DNA of 64,000 nucleotides from Adlercreutzia caecimuris B7 (GTDB taxonomy: Bacteria > Actinomycetota > Coriobacteriia > Coriobacteriales > Eggerthellaceae), in the NCBI RefSeq assembly GCF_000403355.2, contig NZ_KE159646.1, positions 1,144,258-1,208,257 on the forward strand, written 5' to 3'. The position numbers were made by a program, and so were the translations under genes. The notes below the pieces were generated by a model that ran no database searches, was not told where the DNA came from, and worked only from the letters and a program-made list of their open reading frames with translations. This document shows positions 8,947-16,721 of this stretch, in pieces. The first letter of the stretch is position 1; the number at the start of each line of letters is the position of its first letter.

Positions 8947-9543
8947 CTACCCTTCGATGAACTTCACGGCCTCATCGGTATTGATGACCTTTGCAGCGTA
9001 GCACACCTTCATGTACTCGATGCCCTCCTCCTGATTTCCCACGAGGAAGGTTGCCGTCGCGTCATCCACGACGATGATATTGAAGTTGTTGAAGTAGGCA
9101 TCGGCCACGGTGTGCTTCACGCAGATGTTCGTGTCCATACCGCAGCAGATGAGCGTGTCCACGCCCAGCTCGTTCAGCAGCAGAAGCAGCCCCGTTTGGA
9201 AGAAGCCGCTGTAGCGGCGCTTCTCCACCACGTAGTCGGTGGGCTGCGGGTCCAAAAACGGCGAGGTCTGCGCCTCGGGCGTGCCGGCGATGCCGTGGGC
9301 GCCCCACAGGGCCAACTCGCGATCGATGCCGGGCAGGTGCGCGTCGTTGGTGAAGATGACGGGCACACCGGCCGCGCGGGCAGCGGTCGTAAGCTTCGCC
9401 GTCTGCAGGATGGAGGGCAGAAGCACGGCCTCCAGCGGGCCGCCCGTGGGGTCCCCTAACTCGTCGATGACAAGCAGCGCGCACTTCGCGCGATCGATGG
9501 CGTCCAGGTTCACCAGGTCGTTGTTGTTCTCGTCTCCCAGCAT
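8947..9543 (-). CDS. Isochorismatase-like cysteine hydrolase in the thiamine operon
   Basis: About 198 residues of the isochorismatase/nicotinamidase fold. The expected catalytic triad is visible: Asp in ALLVIDE (near 25), Lys in VVEKRRYSGF (about 102), and the nucleophile Cys in GMDTNICVKHT (near 137). The start is the ATG at 9543, which has GAGAGGA upstream; longer in-frame readings lack a ribosome site. It sits between thiE and thiD, an unusual place, suggesting it acts on a thiamine-related amide or a pyrimidine precursor. This is inference: family members hydrolyse many amides (nicotinamide, ureidoacrylate, isochorismate) and nothing in the sequence names the substrate. Confidence 0.82.
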   Translation of the reverse strand: MLGDENNNDLVNLDAIDRAKCALLVIDELGDPTGGPLEAVLLPSILQTAKLTTAARAAGVPVIFTNDAHLPGIDRELALWGAHGIAGTPEAQTSPFLDPQPTDYVVEKRRYSGFFQTGLLLLLNELGVDTLICCGMDTNICVKHTVADAYFNNFNIIVVDDATATFLVGNQEEGIEYMKVCYAAKVINTDEAVKFIEG

Positions 9544-9583
9544 GATCGTCCTCTCTCGATGGCGGCCGCGAAAGCAGGCCGGC

Positions 9584-10261
9584 CTAGGCTTGCGGGTTCG
9601 CAGCCCCTCGTTCACGGGGCAGCACCTCATCCATGATACGAGAAAGCTCGCGGGTCGCCGCCGCTATATCGTCGGCGGCGAAGATGGCGCTCACCACGGC
9701 GGCGCCGTCCACGCTCAGGTCGGCCAGAAGTGGCAGCGTGTCGCCGTTGATGCCGCCGATGGCCACGATGGGGATATCCACCGCTGCGGCAATGGCGCGG
9801 AACTCCTCGGGTGCGAGCACGCCAGCCTCGGGCTTGGTGGCCGTACCGCGCACGCCGCCCACTCCCAGATAGTCGGCGCCGGCGGCCTCGGCAGCGCGGG
9901 CCTGCTCTACCGTCTGGGTGCTCACGCCCACGATGGCATCGGGACCGAGCAACGCCCGGGCCCGCTCGCAGGCCATGTCGTCTTGGCCCACGTGCACCCC
10001 GTCGGCGCCGACCGCGAGCGCGCACTCCACATCGTCGTTCACCACGAAGGGAACCCCGGCCGCCCGGCACAGGGCCAAAAGCTCGGCGGCCTCCGTGCGC
10101 AGCGCGGCCCCATCGGCCCCCTTGTGACGCAACTGCACAAAGGTGGCGCCTCCCTCAAGTGCCTCTTCCACGCACGAGGCCAGGGTACGCTCCCCCAGCC
10201 ACGCATTGTCGGTCACCGCGTATAGGCGCAACGCGGCCTTCAGGTTTTTCTTATCGAACAT
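9584..10261 (-). CDS. thiE: Thiamine phosphate synthase ThiE
   Basis: A 225-residue TIM-barrel enzyme joining HMP pyrophosphate and thiazole phosphate to give thiamine phosphate. Family motifs in order: LYAVTDN near the N-terminus, TFVQLRHKG around 39-47, VNDDVECALAVGADGVHVGQDD around 76-97, and AIGGINGD near 170. The ATG at 10261 has GGGAGG 7 bases upstream. It is separated from thiC by 161 bp containing a stable stem-loop structure. Confidence 0.95.
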   Translation of the reverse strand: MFDKKNLKAALRLYAVTDNAWLGERTLASCVEEALEGGATFVQLRHKGADGAALRTEAAELLALCRAAGVPFVVNDDVECALAVGADGVHVGQDDMACERARALLGPDAIVGVSTQTVEQARAAEAAGADYLGVGGVRGTATKPEAGVLAPEEFRAIAAAVDIPIVAIGGINGDTLPLLADLSVDGAAVVSAIFAADDIAAATRELSRIMDEVLPRERGAANPQA

Positions 10262-10298
10262 GTTCTTACCTCCCGGGTTGAACCCATGTCAGCGAGGG

Positions 10299-10393
10299 TC
10301 CGATAGGTGCCTGGAATTGCCCCGCCTTCGCACCAAGTTGGCTTCGGCCAACGCCGCGCGCGAAACAAGGGGCAAGGCCAGGTGCCTATCGGA
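10299..10393 (-). repeat. Long imperfect inverted repeat in the thiC-thiE gap (element A)
   Basis: The outer arms 10299-10314 and 10378-10393 pair at 14 of 16 positions, with a central two-base mismatch. Inside them TTGCCCC (10317-10323) pairs with GGGGCAA (10369-10375), then TTCGC with GCGAA, and the core is a GTTGGC-TTCG-GCCAAC hairpin (10337-10352). The whole 95 bases can fold into one long interrupted hairpin within the thi mRNA. There is no T-run, so it is not a plain terminator. No open frame in it is credible. Confidence 0.65.
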
Positions 10394-10413
10394 GCCACAG
10401 CGTCGGCTTAATT

Positions 10414-10433
10414 CGTTGTCCGTCAGGACAACG
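10414..10433 (-). repeat. Hairpin across the thiC stop codon
   Basis: A perfect 8-bp CGTTGTCC/GGACAACG stem with a 4-base loop spans the last codons and the stop of thiC. On the minus strand it is followed by AATTAAG, which is too poor in T for a confident terminator. It may protect the thiC 3' end or lower read-through into thiE. Confidence 0.45.
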
Positions 10434-11793
10434 AAACAGTGAGTCCGTCCATGATGTCGTTCACCGTCTTCATGGCGCACATCTTGCCGCACATGGTGCA
10501 GGTGCCCTCAGTGGAGGGCGGAGCGCTCTCGAAGACAGCGCGGGCGCGGGCCGGATCCAGGGCCAGATCGAACATCTCGTCCCAGGCCACGCGCCGGCGG
10601 GCGTCGCTCATGCGGTTGTCGCGGTCACGGGCACCGGGCACGCCCTTGGCGATGTCGGCGGCGTGGGCGGCGATCTTCGTGGCCACCAATCCCTCGCGCA
10701 CATCGGCCGCGTCGGGCAGGCGCAGGTGCTCGGCCGGGGTCACATAGCACAAAAAGTCGGCGCCCGCAGTGGCCGCAACGGCCCCGCCGATGGCGGCCGT
10801 GATATGGTCGTAGCCGGGGGCGATGTCGCACACGAGCGGCCCCAGCACGTAGAAGGGGGCATCGTGGCACAGACGCTTCTGCAGCTTCATATTGGCGGCG
10901 ATCTCGTCGAGGGCCATATGTCCCGGGCCCTCCACCATCACCTGCACGCCGGCATCCCAAGCGCGACGCGTGAGCTTGCCCAGCTCGATGAGCTCGGCGA
11001 TCTGCGCCGCATCGGTGGCGTCGTAGCCGCTGCCGGGACGCATGGCATCGCCCAGCGAGATGGTCACGTCGTGCTCGTGCAGGATGGCCAGTACCTCGTC
11101 GTAGTACTCGTAGAAGGGGTTCTCACGCCCCGTGGCCTCCATCCAGGCGAAGATGAGGGAGCCGCCGCGGGAGACGATGTTGGTCAGGCGGCCCGTCTCC
11201 TTGAACGACTCGATGACCCGGCGGTTCATACCCGCGTGGATGGTGACGAAGTCCACGCCGTCTTCCGCATGGGCCCGCACCACTTCCAAAAAGTCCTCGG
11301 GCGTGATGGCGATGAGGGACTTTTCCAGATAGCCGATGGCATCGTACATGGGCACCGTGCCGATCATGGCCGGCGACTGCTCGATAAGCTTCGTGCGGAA
11401 GGCGCGCGTCTTGCCGGAGTTCGACAGATCCATGATGGCATCGGCCCCCAGTTCCAGGGCCACGGCCACCTTCTCCCATTCCGTCGCCTCGTCGGCCAAG
11501 TCGCCAGAGATACCGAGGTTCACGTTCACCTTGGTGGTCAGCGGCACGCCGTCCAAGGTGGAGCCCACGCCGCCCGGTGTCAGGCTCGCATGGTGGATGT
11601 TGGCGGGAATGGCGATGCGGCCGGCGGCCACGGCAGCGCGGATGGCCTCGGGCTCGCGGCCCTCGGCGGCGGCCACGGCGGCCATCTGGGGCGTGACGAT
11701 GCCGGCACGGGCATAATCGATCTGGGTGACGGGTGCGGCAGCGGCCGGGGCTGAGACGGCGGCAGATACGGACGTTGTGCGATCTTCGATCAT
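10423..11793 (-). CDS. thiC: Phosphomethylpyrimidine synthase ThiC
   Basis: A 456-residue radical-SAM enzyme converting aminoimidazole ribotide to HMP phosphate. Characteristic stretches include [12 protein letters not shown] (near 70), [12 protein letters not shown] (near 290), [11 protein letters not shown] (near 325), and the C-terminal cluster motif CTMCGKMC, in which three cysteines can bind the [4Fe-4S] cluster. The spacing seen is Cx2Cx3C. The start is the ATG at 11793, with AAGGGAG 4 bases upstream; an upstream in-frame ATG at 11820 lies inside the riboswitch and is rejected. Expression is controlled by the TPP riboswitch directly upstream. Confidence 0.96.
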   Translation of the reverse strand: MIEDRTTSVSAAVSAPAAAAPVTQIDYARAGIVTPQMAAVAAAEGREPEAIRAAVAAGRIAIPANIHHASLTPGGVGSTLDGVPLTTKVNVNLGISGDLADEATEWEKVAVALELGADAIMDLSNSGKTRAFRTKLIEQSPAMIGTVPMYDAIGYLEKSLIAITPEDFLEVVRAHAEDGVDFVTIHAGMNRRVIESFKETGRLTNIVSRGGSLIFAWMEATGRENPFYEYYDEVLAILHEHDVTISLGDAMRPGSGYDATDAAQIAELIELGKLTRRAWDAGVQVMVEGPGHMALDEIAANMKLQKRLCHDAPFYVLGPLVCDIAPGYDHITAAIGGAVAATAGADFLCYVTPAEHLRLPDAADVREGLVATKIAAHAADIAKGVPGARDRDNRMSDARRRVAWDEMFDLALDPARARAVFESAPPSTEGTCTMCGKMCAMKTVNDIMDGLTVSLS

Positions 11794-11802
11794 AAAACTC
11801 CC

Positions 11803-11903
11803 TTCGTTGGCATTACCCACAGCAGGTTCGGCGGGTCGAGGCGTATGCGGCGCCTCCTCTCAGCCTGCCCGGCCGCCCATACGGCGGCTGCAAGCTCCCC
11901 GAA
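11803..11903 (-). promoter_or_regulatory. TPP riboswitch (THI element) upstream of thiC
   Basis: On the minus strand the conserved blocks appear in order: GGGGAGCTTG, then GGCTGAGAGG (pyrimidine-sensing J3/2 region), then CGACCC-GAACCTG, then TGGGTAATGCCAACGAAGGGA. These are the hallmarks of the TPP aptamer. The ribosome site of thiC (AAGGGAG) begins in the 3' strand of the closing helix and no T-run hairpin follows. Control by masking of the ribosome site is therefore more likely than attenuation. Confidence 0.95.
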
Positions 11904-11922
11904 TATGAGGTTGTGGTCGCTA

Positions 11923-12549
11923 TTATAACGGCAGGAACACCGCGAGTGTGCCGCTTTCCACGGAAATGCGGGCGGCGGCACCCGCGAGCTCGTTGGAAAG
12001 CCCCCAGCTCGTGCGGTTGGTGAGCGCAACGTGGTCGAGACCGTACTTCAGCCCCTCCTCGCACACGCCGGTGGCCACATCGGAAAGGGAGAACACCGAC
12101 ACGATGCCCTCGTCGGCCGCCTCGATCAGCAACTCACCCGGCCCTACCAGCAGTGCGATGCGCTCGCGCTCCCCCACGGCCACCACGTCCAGCCCGCGCT
12201 CGGCGAACGAGGCCAGAAGCGACAGGTTCGCAAGTGTGTGGTCGAGCCGACCGCCGAGGGCCCCGTACACTTCCACGGCTCCGGCGCCGCGCGTCAGCGC
12301 CTCTTCCAGGGCCAGCTCCATGTCCGAAGCGTCCTTCTCCGCTGGAAATAACTTCACGGGCACGCCCTCGGGCACGAAGCCCAGAGAGTCGAAATCGCCC
12401 AGAGCAAGATCGGGCACGCAGCCCGCCGCCTCAAGGGACGCGAAGCCGCCGTCCACAGCGATAACGGCATCGAAAGCACCGCGGGCCGCGCGCTCGGCGA
12501 AGTATGCCGCGTTGAAATCCGAGGCGCCGATAAGAGCGTAGGTGGTCAC
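11923..12549 (-). CDS. thiN: Thiamine pyrophosphokinase
   Basis: A 208-residue TPK-family enzyme making TPP from thiamine and ATP. Visible motifs are VIAVDGGFASL (near 29-39), DLALGDFDSL (near 47-56), the K-D-S/T-D segment AEKDASDMELAL (near 69-80), and GALGGRLDHTLANL (near 94-107). The start is the GTG at 12549, with AAGGGA upstream; the in-frame TTG further out has no ribosome site. It lies just ahead of the TPP riboswitch and so is read before it. It is divergent from rnpB. ThiL, ThiG and ThiM are not in this window. Confidence 0.93.
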   Translation of the reverse strand: MTTYALIGASDFNAAYFAERAARGAFDAVIAVDGGFASLEAAGCVPDLALGDFDSLGFVPEGVPVKLFPAEKDASDMELALEEALTRGAGAVEVYGALGGRLDHTLANLSLLASFAERGLDVVAVGERERIALLVGPGELLIEAADEGIVSVFSLSDVATGVCEEGLKYGLDHVALTNRTSWGLSNELAGAAARISVESGTLAVFLPL

Positions 12550-12583
12550 GAAAGTCCCTTCTGGCAAGTTCCGTCCTTTCTGC

Positions 12584-12589
12584 TACAAT
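12584..12589 (+). promoter_or_regulatory. -10 box of rnpB
   Basis: TACAAT at 12584-12589, 7 bp before the mature RNase P RNA 5' end. The -35 region is weak. The placement fits a start of transcription at about 12596. Confidence 0.5.
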
Positions 12590-12595
12590 ACCACA

Positions 12596-12966
12596 GGCGA
12601 GCGGGCCAGACGGCCGCGTACCCATCGGGTGCGAGGAAAGTCCGGGCTCCGCAGGGCAAGATGCCAGCTAACGGCTGGGCGGGGCGACCCGACGGAAAGT
12701 GCCACAGAAAAGAAGACTCCCCCGCGCGAAACGTGCCGCCTGCGCGGCACGCACGAAACGGGAGAAAAGCTGAAACGGTGCGGTAAGAGCGCACCAGCGC
12801 GCTGGCAACAGCGCGGCTTGGTAAACCCCATCTGGAGCAAGCGCAAATAGGAGCGCCATACGGTGGCCCGCCGTGCGCTCGGGTTGCGTGCTAGAGGCGT
12901 CTGGCGACAGGCGTTCGAGATAAATGGCCGTCCCACGACAGAACCCGGCTTACCGGCCCGCTCGTT
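12596..12966 (+). ncRNA. rnpB: RNase P RNA, type A
   Basis: The catalytic RNA that trims tRNA 5' leaders. The universal GAGGAAAGTCCGGGCTC segment (about 12636-12652, P4 and CR-I) and the 3' conserved GATAAATGGCCGTC-ACAGAACCCGGCTTA region (near 12919-12953) are both present. The 5' and 3' ends pair (GCGAGCGGGCC with GGCCCGCTCG), closing P1. The length of about 370 nt is typical. Open frames across it are spurious. An intrinsic terminator follows. Confidence 0.96.
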
Positions 12967-12976
12967 TTCTCAAAAA

Positions 12977-13000
12977 GAAAAGGCCCCGAAGGGCCTTTTC
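12977..13000. terminator. Bidirectional terminator between rnpB and divIVA
   Basis: An AAAAGGCCC/GGGCCTTTT inverted repeat with a short loop lies between the convergent rnpB (plus) and divIVA (minus). It provides a GC stem plus T-run on either strand and ends the long dcw transcript as well as rnpB. Confidence 0.88.
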
Positions 13001-13028
13001 GTGTTCCTTGGCGCTCTATCGCGGCAGG

Positions 13029-13859
13029 TTAGTCGATTTCCTCGAACTCGAAGTCGTCAGCGTCGCCGAAGCCCGAGAGATCCTTCTCGTAGGCCGAGGC
13101 CACCGGCGTGGCAGCGGCCACGGCAATGCCCGCCGAAGCGGCCGGAGCGGCCGCAGGGGCGGCCGGCGTCACATAGGAGGAAGGAGCCACGTACTCGTCG
13201 ATCTCGAAGTTGCCCGTAAGACCGGCGGCCACATCGTACTCGCCGTCGCCGGCAGCAGCGGCGGCGGCCGGCACGTTGGCGCCGATGTCGGCCAGCTTGC
13301 GGGAGGCGTCGGAGATGATGTCCTTCAGCAGGTCGGCATACTCCTCGCGCGCATCCTCGCGATCGTCCTGCAGCTTGCGAATGGCGTCGATGACGTCCTG
13401 ACGGTCGGTGTTGGCGCGATCGATGATGCGCTGGGCCTCGTCGCGGGCGTCCTGGATGGTCTCCGTGGCGTTGGCATTGGCCTTGGCGAGAATCTCGTCA
13501 GCGGAGCGCTGGGCGATGATGAGGGCCTGGGCGATGGCGTTGTCGTCGGCGCGCTTGTCGTTGAGCTGGCGCTCCAGATCGGCGATGATCGCGTCCTTCT
13601 GGGCGAGCTGGGCATCGTACTCGGCGGTGTCAACCGAGGCAGCCACCGTCTCGGTGATGGCCACCGTGGAGGCAGCCGGCGCGTCGAAGCCGCTGAAGCG
13701 ATCCTCCTCCAGCTGCGCCTGCAGCTGGGCGATGGTGTCGTTCAGAATGTCGATCTCGTCGGCCACATGCTCGAGGAAGACGTCCACCTCGTCGACATCG
13801 TAGCCCTTACGATCGATAGAGAAGCTCTGGTTGTGGATGTCGGAGGCGGTGATAGCCAT
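13029..13859 (-). CDS. divIVA: DivIVA/Wag31-type cell-pole and division-site protein
   Basis: 276 residues. The N-terminus holds the DivIVA membrane-curvature domain (about residues 4-45: IHNQSFSIDRKGYDVDEVDVFLEHVADEI), followed by a broken coiled coil (about 46-190). An Ala-rich linker and an acidic C-terminus (FGDADDFEFEEID) follow. In Actinobacteria these proteins recruit growth and division machinery to poles or septa. It is the last gene of the dcw run, after sepF and yggT, and ends at the bidirectional terminator. Confidence 0.9.
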   Translation of the reverse strand: MAITASDIHNQSFSIDRKGYDVDEVDVFLEHVADEIDILNDTIAQLQAQLEEDRFSGFDAPAASTVAITETVAASVDTAEYDAQLAQKDAIIADLERQLNDKRADDNAIAQALIIAQRSADEILAKANANATETIQDARDEAQRIIDRANTDRQDVIDAIRKLQDDREDAREEYADLLKDIISDASRKLADIGANVPAAAAAAGDGEYDVAAGLTGNFEIDEYVAPSSYVTPAAPAAAPAASAGIAVAAATPVASAYEKDLSGFGDADDFEFEEID

Positions 13860-13915
13860 GTAGTTACCCTAGCCCTTCTTACGTTGCCTTTGTTACCTGA
13901 ATGCTCATCGCTCGG

Positions 13916-14173
13916 TTAGATGAGCCAAGCGAGCAGACGTACCCCGAATTGTAATACAAGCAAGGCGATGATGGGAGTTACATCCACCATACCTCCAAGG
14001 GGCGGGATCAACTTTCGGAACAAGTCGAGGTACGGGTCGCAGAGTTTCCCCAGCGCTCGGTACACATCGCCAATCACGCCGCTTTGGGTGTTCGGGAGCC
14101 ACGACATCATCACGTAAATGAAGATGATCATGGAGTACGCGTCCACGAGACGGACGAGAAGCGAGAATAGCAT
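13916..14173 (-). CDS. YggT family membrane protein
   Basis: 85 residues with two hydrophobic segments (about 1-25 and 65-84) flanking the conserved SWLPNTQSG-DVYRALGKLCDPYLDLFRKLIPP stretch, the YggT family core. YggT proteins commonly sit between sepF and divIVA in actinobacterial and firmicute division clusters, as here; their function is not well defined but is linked to envelope and division. A slightly longer overlapping frame at this place is a shadow. Confidence 0.9.
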   Translation of the reverse strand: MLFSLLVRLVDAYSMIIFIYVMMSWLPNTQSGVIGDVYRALGKLCDPYLDLFRKLIPPLGGMVDVTPIIALLVLQFGVRLLAWLI

Positions 14174-14239
14174 AGAGCAGACTCCTTATCACGGGCCGCG
14201 AAACGCCGTTGCCGTACCGTTTGCGACCCTATGCGGCTA

Positions 14240-15061
14240 TTAGATCAGACCCTGGCTGCGCAGATACGAGCGCTCCGCTTCGGAAAGCTCGTTGATCCGC
14301 GTAAGGGCGAACACCTTGTTGCCCACGCACTCCACATTGGCATCGAGGGCGCTGGCCACGCCGAACGAGAAGTCGAGGATCCGCTTGGCCAGAGCATCGG
14401 GCGTGCCCGTCAGGCACAGCACCACGGCATCCCCCAGCTTAAGCGCTGTGGAGACCGCCTCGGCGTCGTTGTAGGCCACGGGCTTGACCACCTTCACCGT
14501 ACGGGAGGGGGCGGTGCGGCCGACAGCGGCCGCGCTGCTGGACGAGGTGAAGCTGCGCGCTGCGCCGCGGTCTTCGGAAGGCGCGGGCGCCGTCGGCTCG
14601 AACAGCGAGTTGAGACCCTCTGAACGCGCATGGTGAGCCGCCGAGGCCGCCGCCGAGGCCGCCGCGGTGCCCTCCGGGGTCATTTGGGGCGGCAGCGAGG
14701 AGTCCACCATGGTGCGGAAGGAGCTGGAGCCTGAGGAGCGACGCGTGGAAATCGCACCGTCATCGGGCAGCGAGGGCACCTGGGTACGGGCACGCACGTC
14801 GTCGATGGAAACGAGGCGCGGCATGCTCGAGCGGCCCGACGAGCGCACGCCCGGCTCGCGCGTCGTCACCGAGTCGTAGCGATCGTAGCTCGAGCGGGCG
14901 GAGGTGCGGGTGTAGCTCTCGTCGTAGCCGTACTCGCCGTAGTCCTCGCCGTCATCGAACTCCTCGTAATCGTCGTAGAACTCCTCGTGGTCGTCCTTGC
15001 GACCGAAGCCCAGTTTCGACTTGATGTCGCCGAACATGCGCTTGCCGTCGTTCAGATCCAT
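14240..15061 (-). CDS. sepF: Cell division protein SepF
   Basis: 273 residues. The N-terminal amphipathic membrane-anchoring helix region (MFGDIKSKLGFG) is followed by an acidic Tyr/Asp/Glu-rich linker and a long low-complexity middle. The C-terminal SepF fold (about 180-270: KVVKPVAYNDAEAVSTALKLGDAVVLCLTG, then KRILDFSFGVASAL) completes it. SepF anchors FtsZ to the membrane and is essential where ftsA is absent, as in this cluster. The start at 15061 has AGGAGG 4 bases upstream. It is longer than typical SepF (about 150) because of the linker. Confidence 0.92.
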   Translation of the reverse strand: MDLNDGKRMFGDIKSKLGFGRKDDHEEFYDDYEEFDDGEDYGEYGYDESYTRTSARSSYDRYDSVTTREPGVRSSGRSSMPRLVSIDDVRARTQVPSLPDDGAISTRRSSGSSSFRTMVDSSLPPQMTPEGTAAASAAASAAHHARSEGLNSLFEPTAPAPSEDRGAARSFTSSSSAAAVGRTAPSRTVKVVKPVAYNDAEAVSTALKLGDAVVLCLTGTPDALAKRILDFSFGVASALDANVECVGNKVFALTRINELSEAERSYLRSQGLI

Positions 15062-15174
15062 GGGGCCTCCTGCTTCGTTTTCGCGACCGCGGGGCCGCGT
15101 TCTTGTTCGTTGAAAGACACGGGGGTCTTTTTCCCTCCCGCTGTAAGCCATCCACCATCATAGCAGGTTCGGGG

Positions 15175-15867
15175 CTACTCCTGAAAAGATTCGCTAAAGA
15201 TAGCACGGCCGACGCGCACAATGGTGGCGCCGCAGGCGATGGCCTCGCGCCAGTCATCGCTCATGCCCATGGAAAGCTCGGTGAACGCAGCCGCCTCGTC
15301 GGAGGGAAGCTGAGCGCGAATCTCGCCCGCCAAGTCGGCCAGGCCGCGGAACGTATCGGCCGCCACGGACAGATCGCCTTGGGGCGCCATGGTCATGAGC
15401 CCGCAGACGCGCACATGGGGAAGCGCGGCGCACGAGCGCACGAGGGCGAGCGCCTCTTCGGGAGCCGCGCCGCTCTTCGACGCCTCCCCCGACACGTTCA
15501 CCTCGACGAGCACGTCCTGCACCTTGCCGAGAGCCTCGGCTGCGCGATCGATCTTCTCGGCGTGGCGAAGCTGGTACAGCGAGTGGATGAGGGTCGCGGC
15601 CCCCACGATATCGGGAATGCGCCGGGACTGGATGTTCCCGATGAAATGCCAACGGGCCTGCGGAAACGCCGGGGCCTTGGCAACGATCTGGTCGGGTCGG
15701 TTCTCGCCGAAATCCCGTGCACCGGCCTGCAGGGCGCAGGCAACCTCATCGGGGCCCACGGTCTTCGACACCGCGACCAGGCGCACCGATCCGGGGGCGC
15801 GCCCGCAGGCCGCGCACACCTCCGCCACCTCGTCGGCGACCGTCCGGTAGCGTTGAGCCGTATTCAT
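15175..15867 (-). CDS. PLP homeostasis protein (YggS/PROSC family)
   Basis: 231 residues with the alanine-racemase-like N-terminal barrel. The PLP-binding Lys is in VRLVAVSKTV (Lys35), and family motifs FGENRPDQI, WHFIGNIQSRR and the C-terminal ELSMGMSDDWREAI phosphate-binding region follow. These proteins control pyridoxal phosphate levels and have no known catalytic activity. The ATG at 15867 has AAAGGAG 7 bases upstream and lies 4 bp after the pgeF stop. The position between pgeF and sepF is a widely conserved order. Confidence 0.93.
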   Translation of the reverse strand: MNTAQRYRTVADEVAEVCAACGRAPGSVRLVAVSKTVGPDEVACALQAGARDFGENRPDQIVAKAPAFPQARWHFIGNIQSRRIPDIVGAATLIHSLYQLRHAEKIDRAAEALGKVQDVLVEVNVSGEASKSGAAPEEALALVRSCAALPHVRVCGLMTMAPQGDLSVAADTFRGLADLAGEIRAQLPSDEAAAFTELSMGMSDDWREAIACGATIVRVGRAIFSESFQE

Positions 15868-15871
15868 GTCG

Positions 15872-16699
15872 TCACTCCTTTCGACCGGCAAAAGCACCGT
15901 GGCGTCCGCAGCGCCCTCCGCTCTTGCGGTATGAGAAATAGCGGTCATCGCAGCAGGCGGTGCACTCCCCCGCCGCCGCGATGCGCCGCGCGGCAATACC
16001 CGCCTCGGCAAGACTGGCGCGCACGGCCATCTCGAGATTCAGATGATCGGTTCCGAGGGCGCAGGCCTCACCGAAGCGCTCGACGAAGCGGCCCACGAGC
16101 TCCTCGCCGCATTCATAGCAGGCCGCGGCGATATGCGGGCCGATGTAGGCGTTGAAATCGCCCGCATCTGTCAAAGCTCCGGCCTCGGCGTCCAGCGCCG
16201 CCACCGCACTGACCGCTTTCGCGGGAATACCGGCGAGCGCCCCGCGCCAGCCGGCGTGGGCCACGGCGAAGGCCCCCGTGGGAGAGGCGACGATCACCGG
16301 CGTGCAGTCGGCGAAGCACAGAAGCGCGGTCACCCCCGGCACGTCCACCGCCACGCCGTCGGCGCCCGCGCGAGCAGCGGCGGCGACGGCCGCGAAGGCG
16401 GGGGCGTCGGCAGACGACAATGAGAGCACCCTGTCGCCGTGGACCTGGTTCAACGTGAGCATCTCGGTGGCGGCAAGGCCGGCGGCATCGAGCAGGCGGC
16501 GGCGGTTCTCCGCAACGGCGGCCGGGTCGTCTTCCACGTGGTCGCCGAGGTTCAGGCTGTCATAGGGCGCCTCGCTCACGCCGCCCCAGCGCCGCGAGAA
16601 CCCCACACGCAGGCCCGTAGCGGCGAAAAGCGGCTCGTCGGTTAAAAAGGACAGGCCCGCACAAGCGCGGGCCTGCAATGTAGGCAGGGGAAGTGCCAT
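15872..16699 (-). CDS. pgeF: Peptidoglycan editing factor PgeF (laccase-domain protein)
   Basis: 275 residues of the YfiH/DUF152 family. Metal-site residues are visible in NQVHGDRV (His near 83), in the Cys of ALLCFADCTPVIVA (near 132-135) and in the His of VAHAGWRGALAGI (near 147). PgeF removes misincorporated L-Ser from UDP-MurNAc peptides in E. coli; some relatives act as purine-nucleoside phosphorylases. It follows ftsZ by 22 bp. The ribosome site of the ATG at 16699 is poor (the GGAGAGAGG lies 14 bases away). Confidence 0.9.
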   Translation of the reverse strand: MALPLPTLQARACAGLSFLTDEPLFAATGLRVGFSRRWGGVSEAPYDSLNLGDHVEDDPAAVAENRRRLLDAAGLAATEMLTLNQVHGDRVLSLSSADAPAFAAVAAAARAGADGVAVDVPGVTALLCFADCTPVIVASPTGAFAVAHAGWRGALAGIPAKAVSAVAALDAEAGALTDAGDFNAYIGPHIAAACYECGEELVGRFVERFGEACALGTDHLNLEMAVRASLAEAGIAARRIAAAGECTACCDDRYFSYRKSGGRCGRHGAFAGRKE

Positions 16700-16721
16700 A
16701 GGGCGTCGTCGGGCCTCTCTC

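Noticed and set aside
11794-11820. Start of thiC at 11820
   Set aside because: That ATG lies within the 3' conserved part of the TPP riboswitch. The ATG at 11793 has AAGGGAG at the right distance.
12546-13219. Open frames across 12.6-13.0 kb on both strands
   Set aside because: This is RNase P RNA; its conserved core and end pairing explain the sequence.
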